This document shows, one piece after another, positions 34,096 to 41,551 of a DNA stretch of 64,000 nucleotides (position 1 is the stretch's first letter; every line of letters begins with the position of its first letter). The notes below the pieces were generated by a model. It did no database searches and was not told where the DNA came from. It was given only the letters and a program-made list of their open reading frames with translations. A program made the position numbers and the translations under genes. The DNA comes from Haploplasma modicum ATCC 29102 (GTDB taxonomy: Bacteria > Bacillota_I > Bacilli_A > Acholeplasmatales > Acholeplasmataceae): positions 62,001 through 126,000 of the forward strand of contig NZ_JHYB01000002.1 in NCBI RefSeq assembly GCF_000687835.1, given 5' to 3'.

Positions 34096-35226
34096 ATGAC
34101 TAATTTAGATATTAAAACAGGTGTACATATTGTGATTGATTATTTCTCAGCTACATTTCCTCTAATAGTACACGAAAATGATTATGAACTTAAAGTTATT
34201 GAGGATGTAATAGAAATAATTAGTAAATTTTTAGGATACGACAAATCTAACATAACAAAAGAAGAATATGCACAAAATAGATTTGAGTATCAATACTTAA
34301 TTGGATCAGATATTGTATTAAGAATGAATGGTCCAAGATTGAAATCTGGATATAAGTCCTGCTCTATAGAACTTAAAGGATCTGGATGTAGAGAGTTTGA
34401 AAATAACAATCCCGATAAAACATGGATTGATTTCTTTGAATTCTTTTTAGTTAGATTAAATGCATCACCCTCAAGATTTGATATAGCTATTGATGATTAT
34501 GATGGAAGTCATTTAACTATTGATGAAATAAAGGCCAAATTAGATAAGGGGTTCTATACTACTAATTTTAGAGATAAAGATTATACTCTTTACAATTCCA
34601 AAAAAGGAATGACTCTGCAATTCGGAAGTAGAATATCAACTCAAATGTTGGTTATTTATGATAAAAAAAGAGAACAACTATCACAAGGAATAGCTGTTCC
34701 GGAAACGTATTGGACAAGATTTGAGATGAGATATTACAAAGAAAAGTCTTATAACGTATGTATGAATATTTTAAAAGGTGGTTCATCTAAATATAAAGAA
34801 TATGTATTAGGTTTACTGTATGAAATGTTAGATATAAAAGAAGACAACAATTTCAGTAAATCTAATATTTACAAAGCTGATACAGATGAGCGATGGTTAT
34901 CGTTTTTAGGTGAAGTGAAAAAGGCGAAAATAGTTAAATATAAAATAAGAAAAAGCTCATATGAATCATATTATAAATGGGCTAGTCCACATGCCGCCTT
35001 TTTCTTCCTAAGTATATATACTCATAGCAATTTTGATCTAAATTCAACATTAATTGAAATTGTAGAAAACGGCATATCATTAATGGAAGATTTGAACAAT
35101 AATAGGCTTAAAAAAATAAATCAATTTTTGAGTGAATCTTCACTGAAGAAAACAAATTTAGTTGAGTTAAACAACAAAATAAAAGAATTAGAAAAATTTA
35201 TAGAAATAAAGGAGTTGCCATTTTAA
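34096..35226 (+). CDS. Replication initiation protein, Rep_trans family
   Basis: About 376 residues. Typical patterns of the Rep_trans family (RstA of CTX-type phages, plasmid Rep proteins, Tn916 Orf20): IDYFSATFP at the N-terminus, RFDIAIDDYDGSHLT near residue 130, LQFGS then MLVIYDKKREQ, and TRFEMRYYK near 210. These enzymes nick one strand to start rolling-circle replication, and in some elements start transfer. I chose ATG 34096 with AGAAGG upstream; an upstream ATG at 34078 is possible. It lies 55 bp behind the nested inverted repeats, a likely nick site, and overlaps the next start by one base. Confidence 0.8.
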   Translation: MTNLDIKTGVHIVIDYFSATFPLIVHENDYELKVIEDVIEIISKFLGYDKSNITKEEYAQNRFEYQYLIGSDIVLRMNGPRLKSGYKSCSIELKGSGCREFENNNPDKTWIDFFEFFLVRLNASPSRFDIAIDDYDGSHLTIDEIKAKLDKGFYTTNFRDKDYTLYNSKKGMTLQFGSRISTQMLVIYDKKREQLSQGIAVPETYWTRFEMRYYKEKSYNVCMNILKGGSSKYKEYVLGLLYEMLDIKEDNNFSKSNIYKADTDERWLSFLGEVKKAKIVKYKIRKSSYESYYKWASPHAAFFFLSIYTHSNFDLNSTLIEIVENGISLMEDLNNNRLKKINQFLSESSLKKTNLVELNNKIKELEKFIEIKELPF

Positions 35227-35492
35227 TGATAAAACATTTAAATACGAGGTTAGGTTTTGATAGTTTAAAAAACTATCAAGTGCCTCAGTTGCACAAAATT
35301 ATTACGAGTTATGTAGTAGACAACCCTGAATATGTTGAAAGCATAAAGAAATATATAAACAATATAGACTTTATACTAGAACATTTGTATAATTCATTTA
35401 ATGGGTCAATAGAATATACTGAAAAAGCTGTTTTAGATCTGATATTAGATTTAATAAATAATACAGATAAAAGAGGTGCTTTTGATGGATAA
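35226..35492 (+). CDS. Small helical protein, unknown, in the replication operon
   Basis: 88 residues, mostly helical, acidic, no motif recognised. It starts at the stop of rep (overlap of one base, GGAGTTG upstream) and its end overlaps the helicase start by 8 bp, so the three are co-translated and probably act in replication together. Confidence 0.6.
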   Translation: MIKHLNTRLGFDSLKNYQVPQLHKIITSYVVDNPEYVESIKKYINNIDFILEHLYNSFNGSIEYTEKAVLDLILDLINNTDKRGAFDG

Positions 35493-37329
35493 ATTAAACA
35501 ATAAGCAATATGTAGCAGTCACAGACAATTCTAAAAATACTTTAGTTCTGGCTGGTGCAGGAACAGGAAAAACAAGAGTACTAATAAATAGAATAATTCA
35601 CTTATTAAATCAGGGAGTTAATCCTAATAATATTTTAGCTTTTACCTTTACAAATAAAGCAACAAATGAAATGAAATATCGTATATCAAATTCTGGCAAA
35701 AATTTTGAGGGAATAACCATTTCAACTTTTCACAGTTATTGTTTCTCATATTTGGTTGAATTACCAGAATACATTGGATATGAAAAAGGATTTAATATCA
35801 TAGATGATAATGAAAAATTAAAAATAGTAAAAAAAATTATAGTAGATAATGAACTTAAGATTTTAGATCGAGAGGCAATGAAATATATCTCTAACATAAA
35901 AAACCATACTGAGATTAATTATGAAAACATTAATGAAGCTATGATAACTAATTTTATATTTTATGAATATCAAAAAACTTTAATAAATAATCAAAAAATG
36001 GATTTAGATGATTTACAATATTATTTTCTCAAATTATTAAAAACAAACGATGGATTAGCAGAAGCAATTCAAAACACATCAGAATATATTTTAGTTGATG
36101 AGTTCCAGGATACTAATGTTATTCAATATGAAATATTAGATATTTTATCAAAAAAACACAATAATTTATTTCTTGTTGGTGATCAAGATCAGTGCATTTA
36201 TACATTTAGAGGAAGTAACCTAAGTAATATTGATAATTTTACTGAAAATAAAGATCCTAAAATCATTACGTTAGAAACTAATTACAGATCAAACAAACAT
36301 ATCCTAAATTTAGCTAACGATTTAATTAAAAGTAATGTAGGTAGAATTGAGAAGAATTTATATCCAACTAAATACGCTAGAGACTACCAAGTTATATATT
36401 CTGAATTAGCTAGCGATTACGATGAAGCCAAATATATTTCAACTTTAATATTAAAGTTACTTGAAAAAGATTATAAAGAAAATGATATTTGCATCTTGTT
36501 CAGATCGCATAATATATCTTCTAAAATTGAAACAGAATTTTTAAAGGCCAAAATACCTTATCACTTATTAGGAAGGAATAAATTTTTTGATCATAGTGAA
36601 ATAAAAACTTTAATTAATTATTATTTCTTTTTAAAAAATAAAGATGACATATCTTTATCAGAAATATTTAATAAGCCTACTAGAAACATAGGAGAAATAA
36701 CTTTTAGCAGGCTTGCATTAGAGGCAGAGAAACAAAAAAAGTCGATTTATAAAGTTATGGAAGAAAGTTCAAATGAGGATTTGAAAAAATTTGTAAATCT
36801 GATTGAATCATTAGATTTAAAATTTACACAAAACGATCCAAGTGAATTTGTAGATTTATTATTAGAAATAATTGAATATGAAACTTTTATTTCTAAACAA
36901 GAGAAAGCTAAAGAGAAATTACAAAGAGTCTATGAATTTAAAAACATGTTTTCTAACATCAATTCAAATATAGATTATAGAGATGCTACTATTGAATTTT
37001 TAAACCAAATTTATCTATATGAAAAGGAGGAAGAAAAAGAAGACGCGGTAAAAATGATGACAATTCATCAAGCAAAAGGATTAGAGTTTAAAGTAGTTAT
37101 TATTGCTGGATGTAATGAAGGTGTATTACCATCGTATAAAGCTTCCAGAATTGATTTAGAAGAAGAAAGACGAATATTTTATGTGGCTATAACTAGAGCA
37201 AAAGAGAGACTCTATTTGCTAAGTTCTAAGCAAAGGACGTTGTATGGTAAAAGACGAAGATACAAACCTTCATCATTCCTAAGTGATATTGATTTAGATT
37301 TAATGTATTTCGATGTACAAATTTTTTAA
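35485..37329 (+). CDS. UvrD/PcrA/Rep-type DNA helicase
   Basis: 614-residue superfamily 1 helicase. Motifs in order: NNKQYVAV and LAGAGTGKTRV (Walker A, about 22-31), AFTFTNKAT, STFHSYC, LVDEFQDTN (Walker B), VGDQDQCIYTFRGS, LETNYRS, TIHQAKGLEF and FYVAITRAKERLYL. It is shorter than chromosomal PcrA (about 720-740) because the C-terminal extension is absent. M13-type phages borrow the host Rep helicase; this element encodes its own beside its Rep protein. ATG 35485 follows AGAGGTG. Confidence 0.88.
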   Translation: MDKLNNKQYVAVTDNSKNTLVLAGAGTGKTRVLINRIIHLLNQGVNPNNILAFTFTNKATNEMKYRISNSGKNFEGITISTFHSYCFSYLVELPEYIGYEKGFNIIDDNEKLKIVKKIIVDNELKILDREAMKYISNIKNHTEINYENINEAMITNFIFYEYQKTLINNQKMDLDDLQYYFLKLLKTNDGLAEAIQNTSEYILVDEFQDTNVIQYEILDILSKKHNNLFLVGDQDQCIYTFRGSNLSNIDNFTENKDPKIITLETNYRSNKHILNLANDLIKSNVGRIEKNLYPTKYARDYQVIYSELASDYDEAKYISTLILKLLEKDYKENDICILFRSHNISSKIETEFLKAKIPYHLLGRNKFFDHSEIKTLINYYFFLKNKDDISLSEIFNKPTRNIGEITFSRLALEAEKQKKSIYKVMEESSNEDLKKFVNLIESLDLKFTQNDPSEFVDLLLEIIEYETFISKQEKAKEKLQRVYEFKNMFSNINSNIDYRDATIEFLNQIYLYEKEEEKEDAVKMMTIHQAKGLEFKVVIIAGCNEGVLPSYKASRIDLEEERRIFYVAITRAKERLYLLSSKQRTLYGKRRRYKPSSFLSDIDLDLMYFDVQIF

Positions 37330-37355
37330 AATAAAAATTAAGGGGATTTGTATAG

Positions 37356-37826
37356 ATGATAAGAAGAAAAAAGTATTATGAACGATTAAAATACTTACGA
37401 TGTATTTTAGCTGGCTTAATGATTGAACGAGATGAACAACATCCTGTCTTCATCGTTGTTGAGAAAAGATATAAACAAATTCGATATATTGAAATAGACG
37501 AATATAATCTAACTAGTTTTGATGAAAGAAATTTTATTATTTATAAATCAACATTAAAAAAATCTTTTTTGTATTTTTTGCAAATAAGTTATCCGGATCT
37601 ACCTAAAACCAACTTAGTAATCGCTGCTAACAGAAGATTAAAGAGGTTGTCTTTTGAATCTGCATCTAGACTTATAAAATGCTCGATAGAAGATTATATC
37701 AAAATGGAAGAAGGTCACAAGACAAAGATTAACTTAAAAGAGATATCAAATAATTTAAATTTTTCAAATGAAGAATTTTATTATACTTTTGAAGATATCT
37801 TTGAAAAATATAATAACGGGGATTGA
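37356..37826 (+). CDS. XRE-type HTH regulator of element 2
   Basis: 156 residues. The C-terminal half has an XRE/Cro-like pattern: RRLKRLSFESASRLIKCS, IEDYIKMEEGHKTKINL and KEISNNLNFS, with the usual helix spacing. The N-terminal part is basic with strand-like segments and is not recognised. AAGGGGA precedes the ATG. As the only CI-like candidate in the element it could bind the 23-bp boxes; this is inference. It overlaps nothing but is followed at once by another putative DNA-binding gene. Confidence 0.55.
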   Translation: MIRRKKYYERLKYLRCILAGLMIERDEQHPVFIVVEKRYKQIRYIEIDEYNLTSFDERNFIIYKSTLKKSFLYFLQISYPDLPKTNLVIAANRRLKRLSFESASRLIKCSIEDYIKMEEGHKTKINLKEISNNLNFSNEEFYYTFEDIFEKYNNGD

Positions 37827-37828
37827 TT

Positions 37829-38080
37829 ATGGATGATTTAAATTGCCGTCATTATGATGAAATAATTTTAAAAGATGAAAAAACTTTGACAGTGTTTTTA
37901 ATGTTACAATCTGGACAAAAAGTTAATTATGATATTTTTTATGATTATTTTGAATCATCTAGGCGAACATTTAATAGAGTCATAGCTACAATAAGAAGTG
38001 CTTTATATATAACTGAATCTAATAGCTATGTGAAATATTGCAAAGAAACCGACAATTATGCATTAGTAAAAGTACTTTGA
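37829..38080 (+). CDS. Winged-helix-like DNA-binding protein of element 2
   Basis: 83 residues. The pattern NYDIFYDYFESSRRTFNRVIATIRSAL resembles the DeoR/HTH_11 type helix-turn-helix (split here: SSRRTFNRVIATI is the recognition part), followed by a short wing. ATG 37829 follows ACGGGGAT. The stop of the XRE gene lies just before it, so both form one unit, ended by a terminator. Confidence 0.5.
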   Translation: MDDLNCRHYDEIILKDEKTLTVFLMLQSGQKVNYDIFYDYFESSRRTFNRVIATIRSALYITESNSYVKYCKETDNYALVKVL

Positions 38081-38097
38081 AACAAACTTAGCTTTTA

Positions 38098-38126
38098 ACA
38101 GGAATCTCATGTTCCTGTTTTTTTTA
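38098..38126 (+). terminator. Terminator after the rep-helicase-regulator genes
   Basis: AACAGGAA, 7-base loop, TTCCTGTT followed by eight T. Confidence 0.88.
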
Positions 38127-38229
38127 TAAAGAAAATAAAAATAAAAAAAGTAAAATCGACTTTTTCTTACTAATATAAAGTAGAGAACAAAAAAAGCAAT
38201 ATAAATATTGCTGGAAAAGAGGAAAAGAA

Positions 38230-38511
38230 ATGAAAAGAATTGAAAATTTTAAAAAGAAGGAATTAATTGTTATGTATCTGCAAACACTAATTGATACAAA
38301 GAAAATTATAACAGCAAATATTAAGAAACAATTAATAGCTTTTGGTTTCGAAGAAGTTGTTATTGGAACAAGAAATGAACATGAAATAAAAAGTAAAAAC
38401 TTTAAACTTAATTTCTATGGTCATGATATCGCTATTGGCTTATCACCTATTCCAATAAGTTATGGATCAAACAGAAAATATATAGCATTAGTTTATAATT
38501 TTAAATCATGA
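38230..38511 (+). CDS. Small protein, unknown, element 2
   Basis: 93 residues, basic N-terminus (MKRIENFKKKELIVMYL, helical), C-terminal half beta-like. Not recognised. A GAGGAAAAG ribosome site precedes it and a separate AT-rich promoter region (TATAAA near 38175) suggests its own transcript. Its stop codon lies inside the third 23-bp box, so its mRNA end and the integrase promoter overlap. Confidence 0.5.
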   Translation: MKRIENFKKKELIVMYLQTLIDTKKIITANIKKQLIAFGFEEVVIGTRNEHEIKSKNFKLNFYGHDIAIGLSPIPISYGSNRKYIALVYNFKS

Positions 38512-38544
38512 ACGCCAAATAGTGTCGCGACCACTTGTTACTAT
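38508..38544 (+). promoter_or_regulatory. 23-bp box R3 with -10 hexamer, xis-int operon
   Basis: Third identical copy of the 23-bp box (38508-38530), then 8 bp and TACTAT (38539). It lies 22 bp before the excisionase start. Flanking bases differ from the other two copies, so the box itself is what is conserved. Confidence 0.68.
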
Positions 38545-38565
38545 TTAAGTACGGAGGTGGACAAA

Positions 38566-38748
38566 ATGATACAAAAGAAGATATATGAAGCCAAAGATAT
38601 ACAGAAGATGCTTGGTTTAGGAAAAAATAAAACTTATGAATTCTTAGAAGAAGTTTATAAGAATAAGAAACCTTTCATGGTTATAAAAATTGGTAATCAA
38701 TATAGAGTATTTAAAGAATCATTTGATAAATGGATCAGCACTCTATAA
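38566..38748 (+). CDS. xis: Excisionase-type HTH protein
   Basis: 60 residues with the small winged-HTH pattern of excisionases: YEAKDIQKMLGLGKNKTYEFL, then PFMVIKIGNQYRVFKESFDKWI. It binds DNA and helps the integrase to excise the element. ATG 38566 is chosen because CGGAGGTGG lies upstream. It is followed by the integrase gene after 19 bp. Confidence 0.78.
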   Translation: MIQKKIYEAKDIQKMLGLGKNKTYEFLEEVYKNKKPFMVIKIGNQYRVFKESFDKWISTL

Positions 38749-38767
38749 TTTAAAGGAGTAGGTCAAA

Positions 38768-39931
38768 ATGAATAAAAGAAAAACACAAACAGGAGTATTC
38801 CAATATAGAGGTTCCTGGTATCACAGAACAAAGGAACTTCAAATTAACGGTAAAACTAAATATGGTAAAATTGGTGGGTTTGAGTCTTTTGAAGATGCAT
38901 TAAAAGCTTATGAAGAAAATAATGAAAAATTTGAATTAGATAAAAAAGCTTATATATTACACACTACTAATTCGGAAATATATTTAATATCTTATTTAAA
39001 ATATTGGTTTGAAAGTATTTATAAAATTAGAGTTAAATCTTCAACAGCAATGGTCGCTTCATATTTGATATATGACATTATTATACCTTCAATACAACCA
39101 GACATAAAAATTAAATTAGTATCAGAAAATTATATAAATAATTTATTAGATAAAATCAATCCAATAACAAAATCAGCATCATCAGAAGCAAGAAAAATTT
39201 TATTTCAAGTTTTTAAAGATGCTAAAGTTGATGGGTTTATATTAAACAATCCAGTTAAAAATTCTAAAAAATATCATTATGATAAAAATACAATCACAAT
39301 ACTAACTGACGATGAGACTAAAAGATTATTAAAAATTTCAAGTACAGATAACTGGTACTTAGAAGTTTTATTAGCTTTATTTTTAGGTTTAAGAAAAGGT
39401 GAAATTAGAGGTTTGAAATTTTCAGATTTCAATTTTCAAGAAAAAACAGTACATATCCAGAGGCAACTAGTAGATGAACATGTATTAGCTGTTGGTGAGT
39501 TTGCAACTAAACAAATTAAAAACATTGAAAGAAGCCCTAAATCTAATAAAGGTATTAGGAAACTTTTTGTTCCTGATGTAATTATTACTGAATTGTTAAA
39601 TAGGAAGAAAGAAATAGAAGAGTTTAAAAGGAGTTCTAGCTTCACTGATCATAATTATGTATCAGTTCAAGAAAATGGTAAACCTCGCACTCCTTCAGCT
39701 TTTAATAGTTATTTAAATAGAACTTGCAGGAGAAATGGTATTAGGAGAGTAACACCCCATGGACTTAGGCATATGTTTGCAACATTACTATTAGAAAATG
39801 GAATTGATCTTTCAACAATTTCAGCAATGCTTGGCCATGAGTCAATTAGAACAACATTCATGATTTATACCGATATGATTAACGAACAAGAAAAAATATC
39901 TGATTTTATCAATGAATTACACGAAATATAG
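38768..39931 (+). CDS. Tyrosine recombinase / integrase 1
   Basis: 387 residues. N-terminal arm-binding part with FQYRGSWYHR and GKIGGFESFEDA (Tn916 integrase-like), SAM-like core-binding domain, and catalytic domain with Arg 209 (LRKGEIRGL), HGLRH (His 331, Arg 334), His 357 (GHESIRTT) and nucleophile Tyr 367 (MIYTDM). All catalytic residues are present. AAAGGAGTAGG precedes the ATG. It is coupled to xis and to the second integrase, which starts 14 bp after its stop. Most likely directs recombination at uvrB. Confidence 0.9.
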   Translation: MNKRKTQTGVFQYRGSWYHRTKELQINGKTKYGKIGGFESFEDALKAYEENNEKFELDKKAYILHTTNSEIYLISYLKYWFESIYKIRVKSSTAMVASYLIYDIIIPSIQPDIKIKLVSENYINNLLDKINPITKSASSEARKILFQVFKDAKVDGFILNNPVKNSKKYHYDKNTITILTDDETKRLLKISSTDNWYLEVLLALFLGLRKGEIRGLKFSDFNFQEKTVHIQRQLVDEHVLAVGEFATKQIKNIERSPKSNKGIRKLFVPDVIITELLNRKKEIEEFKRSSSFTDHNYVSVQENGKPRTPSAFNSYLNRTCRRNGIRRVTPHGLRHMFATLLLENGIDLSTISAMLGHESIRTTFMIYTDMINEQEKISDFINELHEI

Positions 39932-39944
39932 GGGGAATGTTTAT

Positions 39945-41249
39945 ATGGAATACAATAAAGATAGATATATAGATTTTAAAGTATTTAATATAATGAAAAT
40001 TAAAAACAAATATGGTTTTAGATTTGTTTTAATATATTCTAATGGCGAACAATCAACAAAGCAAAAGTCTGGATTTAAAACAATAAAAGAAGCTGAAGCA
40101 ACAAGAAACAAAGTTATAACAGATTTAAATAATGGGTTTTTTTTGGAAGATAATTCATTAACATATATTAGCTTTTTAAATGATTGGTTAGAAAAAGATA
40201 TTAAATTAAGAACTGCAAGCAACACATATATAACCTTTAAAAACATTGTACAAAAATATATAGGTCCAACAATTGGAAATATAAGGCTACAAGAAATAGA
40301 AAGAAATCATATTGTGAAGGTTGTTAATTATGCATCTGGCAAATATAAATCAATGTCAAAAATGGTAAAAACAGTATTAGATATTTCTTTAGATTATGCA
40401 GTTTCTAATCAACTATTAACTATAAATATATCCAGAAATGTAATTATAACTAATGGAAATAAAAACAAAGGAAAAGTAAAAACTAGAAATATAGATATAA
40501 CGAAAACATTAACATTAGATCAAATCAAATTATTGATTAAAAACAGCATGGAAACACCAATTAAATTTTATATAATGTTTTCTGGTTTGATGGGTTTAAG
40601 GATTAGTGAAATAAGAGGCCTTAAATATTCAGATATAAATTATCAAAACAGAACAATAAAAATTCAAAGACAATTAGGTAGAGATATTAAGAACGACGAG
40701 AATATTAATGTAGGGAAAGTGACTAAACAAGAAATACCATTAAAAACTTTTTCAAGTCAACGTGAATTAATAATTCCGGACATTCTATTCGAAGAAATTC
40801 TTAAGGAAAGAAGAAAGTATGAAAAAAATAGAAGCAGAAGAATTAATGATAAACACAATCCTTTTTATGATGGAGATTTTATTTGTTCATCGACATATGG
40901 TAATCCTAGAAGTTCAACATTTCACTATAAGTATTTTAAAGATTTATTAGTTCTTAGTAATTTACCTAATATTAGATTTCATGATTTGAGAGCAAGTTAT
41001 ACAACGATATTAATAAAAAACAAATTTAGTCCCAAAGCAGTATCTAAAATGTTGGGTCATGCAACAGAAATAATATCCATTGATCATTACACAGATTCTA
41101 AAGAGTTAATTAAAGCTGTAGGTAAAGATATTAATTTCATAGTAGATAAATATACATTGAATAATAATGAAAAAGAAATAGAAGAAATACATGTTGATAA
41201 AAATGTAATAAATGCAATTGTTAATATGGAATTAAATCTTTTGAAATGA
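39945..41249 (+). CDS. Tyrosine recombinase / integrase 2
   Basis: 434 residues, distantly similar to integrase 1 and also with complete active site: Arg 219 (GLRISEIRGL), HDLR (His 346, Arg 349), GHA (His 372) and Tyr 382 (DHYTDS). A C-terminal extension (about 400-434) is absent from integrase 1. I chose ATG 39945 behind AGGGGGAATG. Two adjacent full-length integrases are unusual; they may act together at one site, or serve different reactions (integration and accretion). Confidence 0.88.
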   Translation: MEYNKDRYIDFKVFNIMKIKNKYGFRFVLIYSNGEQSTKQKSGFKTIKEAEATRNKVITDLNNGFFLEDNSLTYISFLNDWLEKDIKLRTASNTYITFKNIVQKYIGPTIGNIRLQEIERNHIVKVVNYASGKYKSMSKMVKTVLDISLDYAVSNQLLTINISRNVIITNGNKNKGKVKTRNIDITKTLTLDQIKLLIKNSMETPIKFYIMFSGLMGLRISEIRGLKYSDINYQNRTIKIQRQLGRDIKNDENINVGKVTKQEIPLKTFSSQRELIIPDILFEEILKERRKYEKNRSRRINDKHNPFYDGDFICSSTYGNPRSSTFHYKYFKDLLVLSNLPNIRFHDLRASYTTILIKNKFSPKAVSKMLGHATEIISIDHYTDSKELIKAVGKDINFIVDKYTLNNNEKEIEEIHVDKNVINAIVNMELNLLK

Positions 41250-41251
41250 TA

Positions 41252-41275
41252 GCAGGATTTTATATCCTGTTTTCA
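41252..41275 (+). terminator. Terminator after the integrases
   Basis: GCAGGAT, 5-base loop, ATCCTGT, then TTTC. One G-T pair; weak T run. Confidence 0.65.
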
Positions 41276-41551
41276 TTTATTAAAACCTTATGTCATTCAC
41301 TTGTGATTGACGAGTAAAAGTGATAAAATAATTGATAATAAAACAATGTTAAATAGTATCGTTTTATCTTTAATTTTCCTTTGTTTTTTAATCTGTTTTA
41401 GCTAGTGTTTAAGAGTTTTATTACAAAATATATGTGACCAAAATTCGTCTCACAGCAAAAAAACTACTAAATTCAATCAAAAACAGTTAGGGAAATCCAT
41501 CTTTATTTTAAAGATTACAGTATAAAAAACCTATTGATTAGGAGTGTTTCA
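41276..41551. other. Non-coding right end of element 2 with bipartite motif
   Basis: No gene. At 41434 GTGACC is followed after one base by AAATTCGTCTCA (to 41452). In the other three copies the two halves are 12 nt apart, so this copy is 11 bp, about one helical turn, shorter. The motif lies 118 bp before the uvrB ATG and in the same orientation as the left-end copies. The rest is AT-rich and should contain the uvrB promoter carried by the element. Confidence 0.55.

Noticed and set aside
19190-38530. 23-bp box as a CRISPR repeat
   Set aside because: Copies lie kilobases apart with genes between them; no spacers and no cas genes.
19739-41551. Integrative conjugative element
   Set aside because: Rep_trans, Xis and Int resemble Tn916 genes, but no VirB4, FtsK-type coupling protein or other transfer gene was seen, while coat-like and secreted proteins were. 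Mobilisable element is kept only as an alternative.
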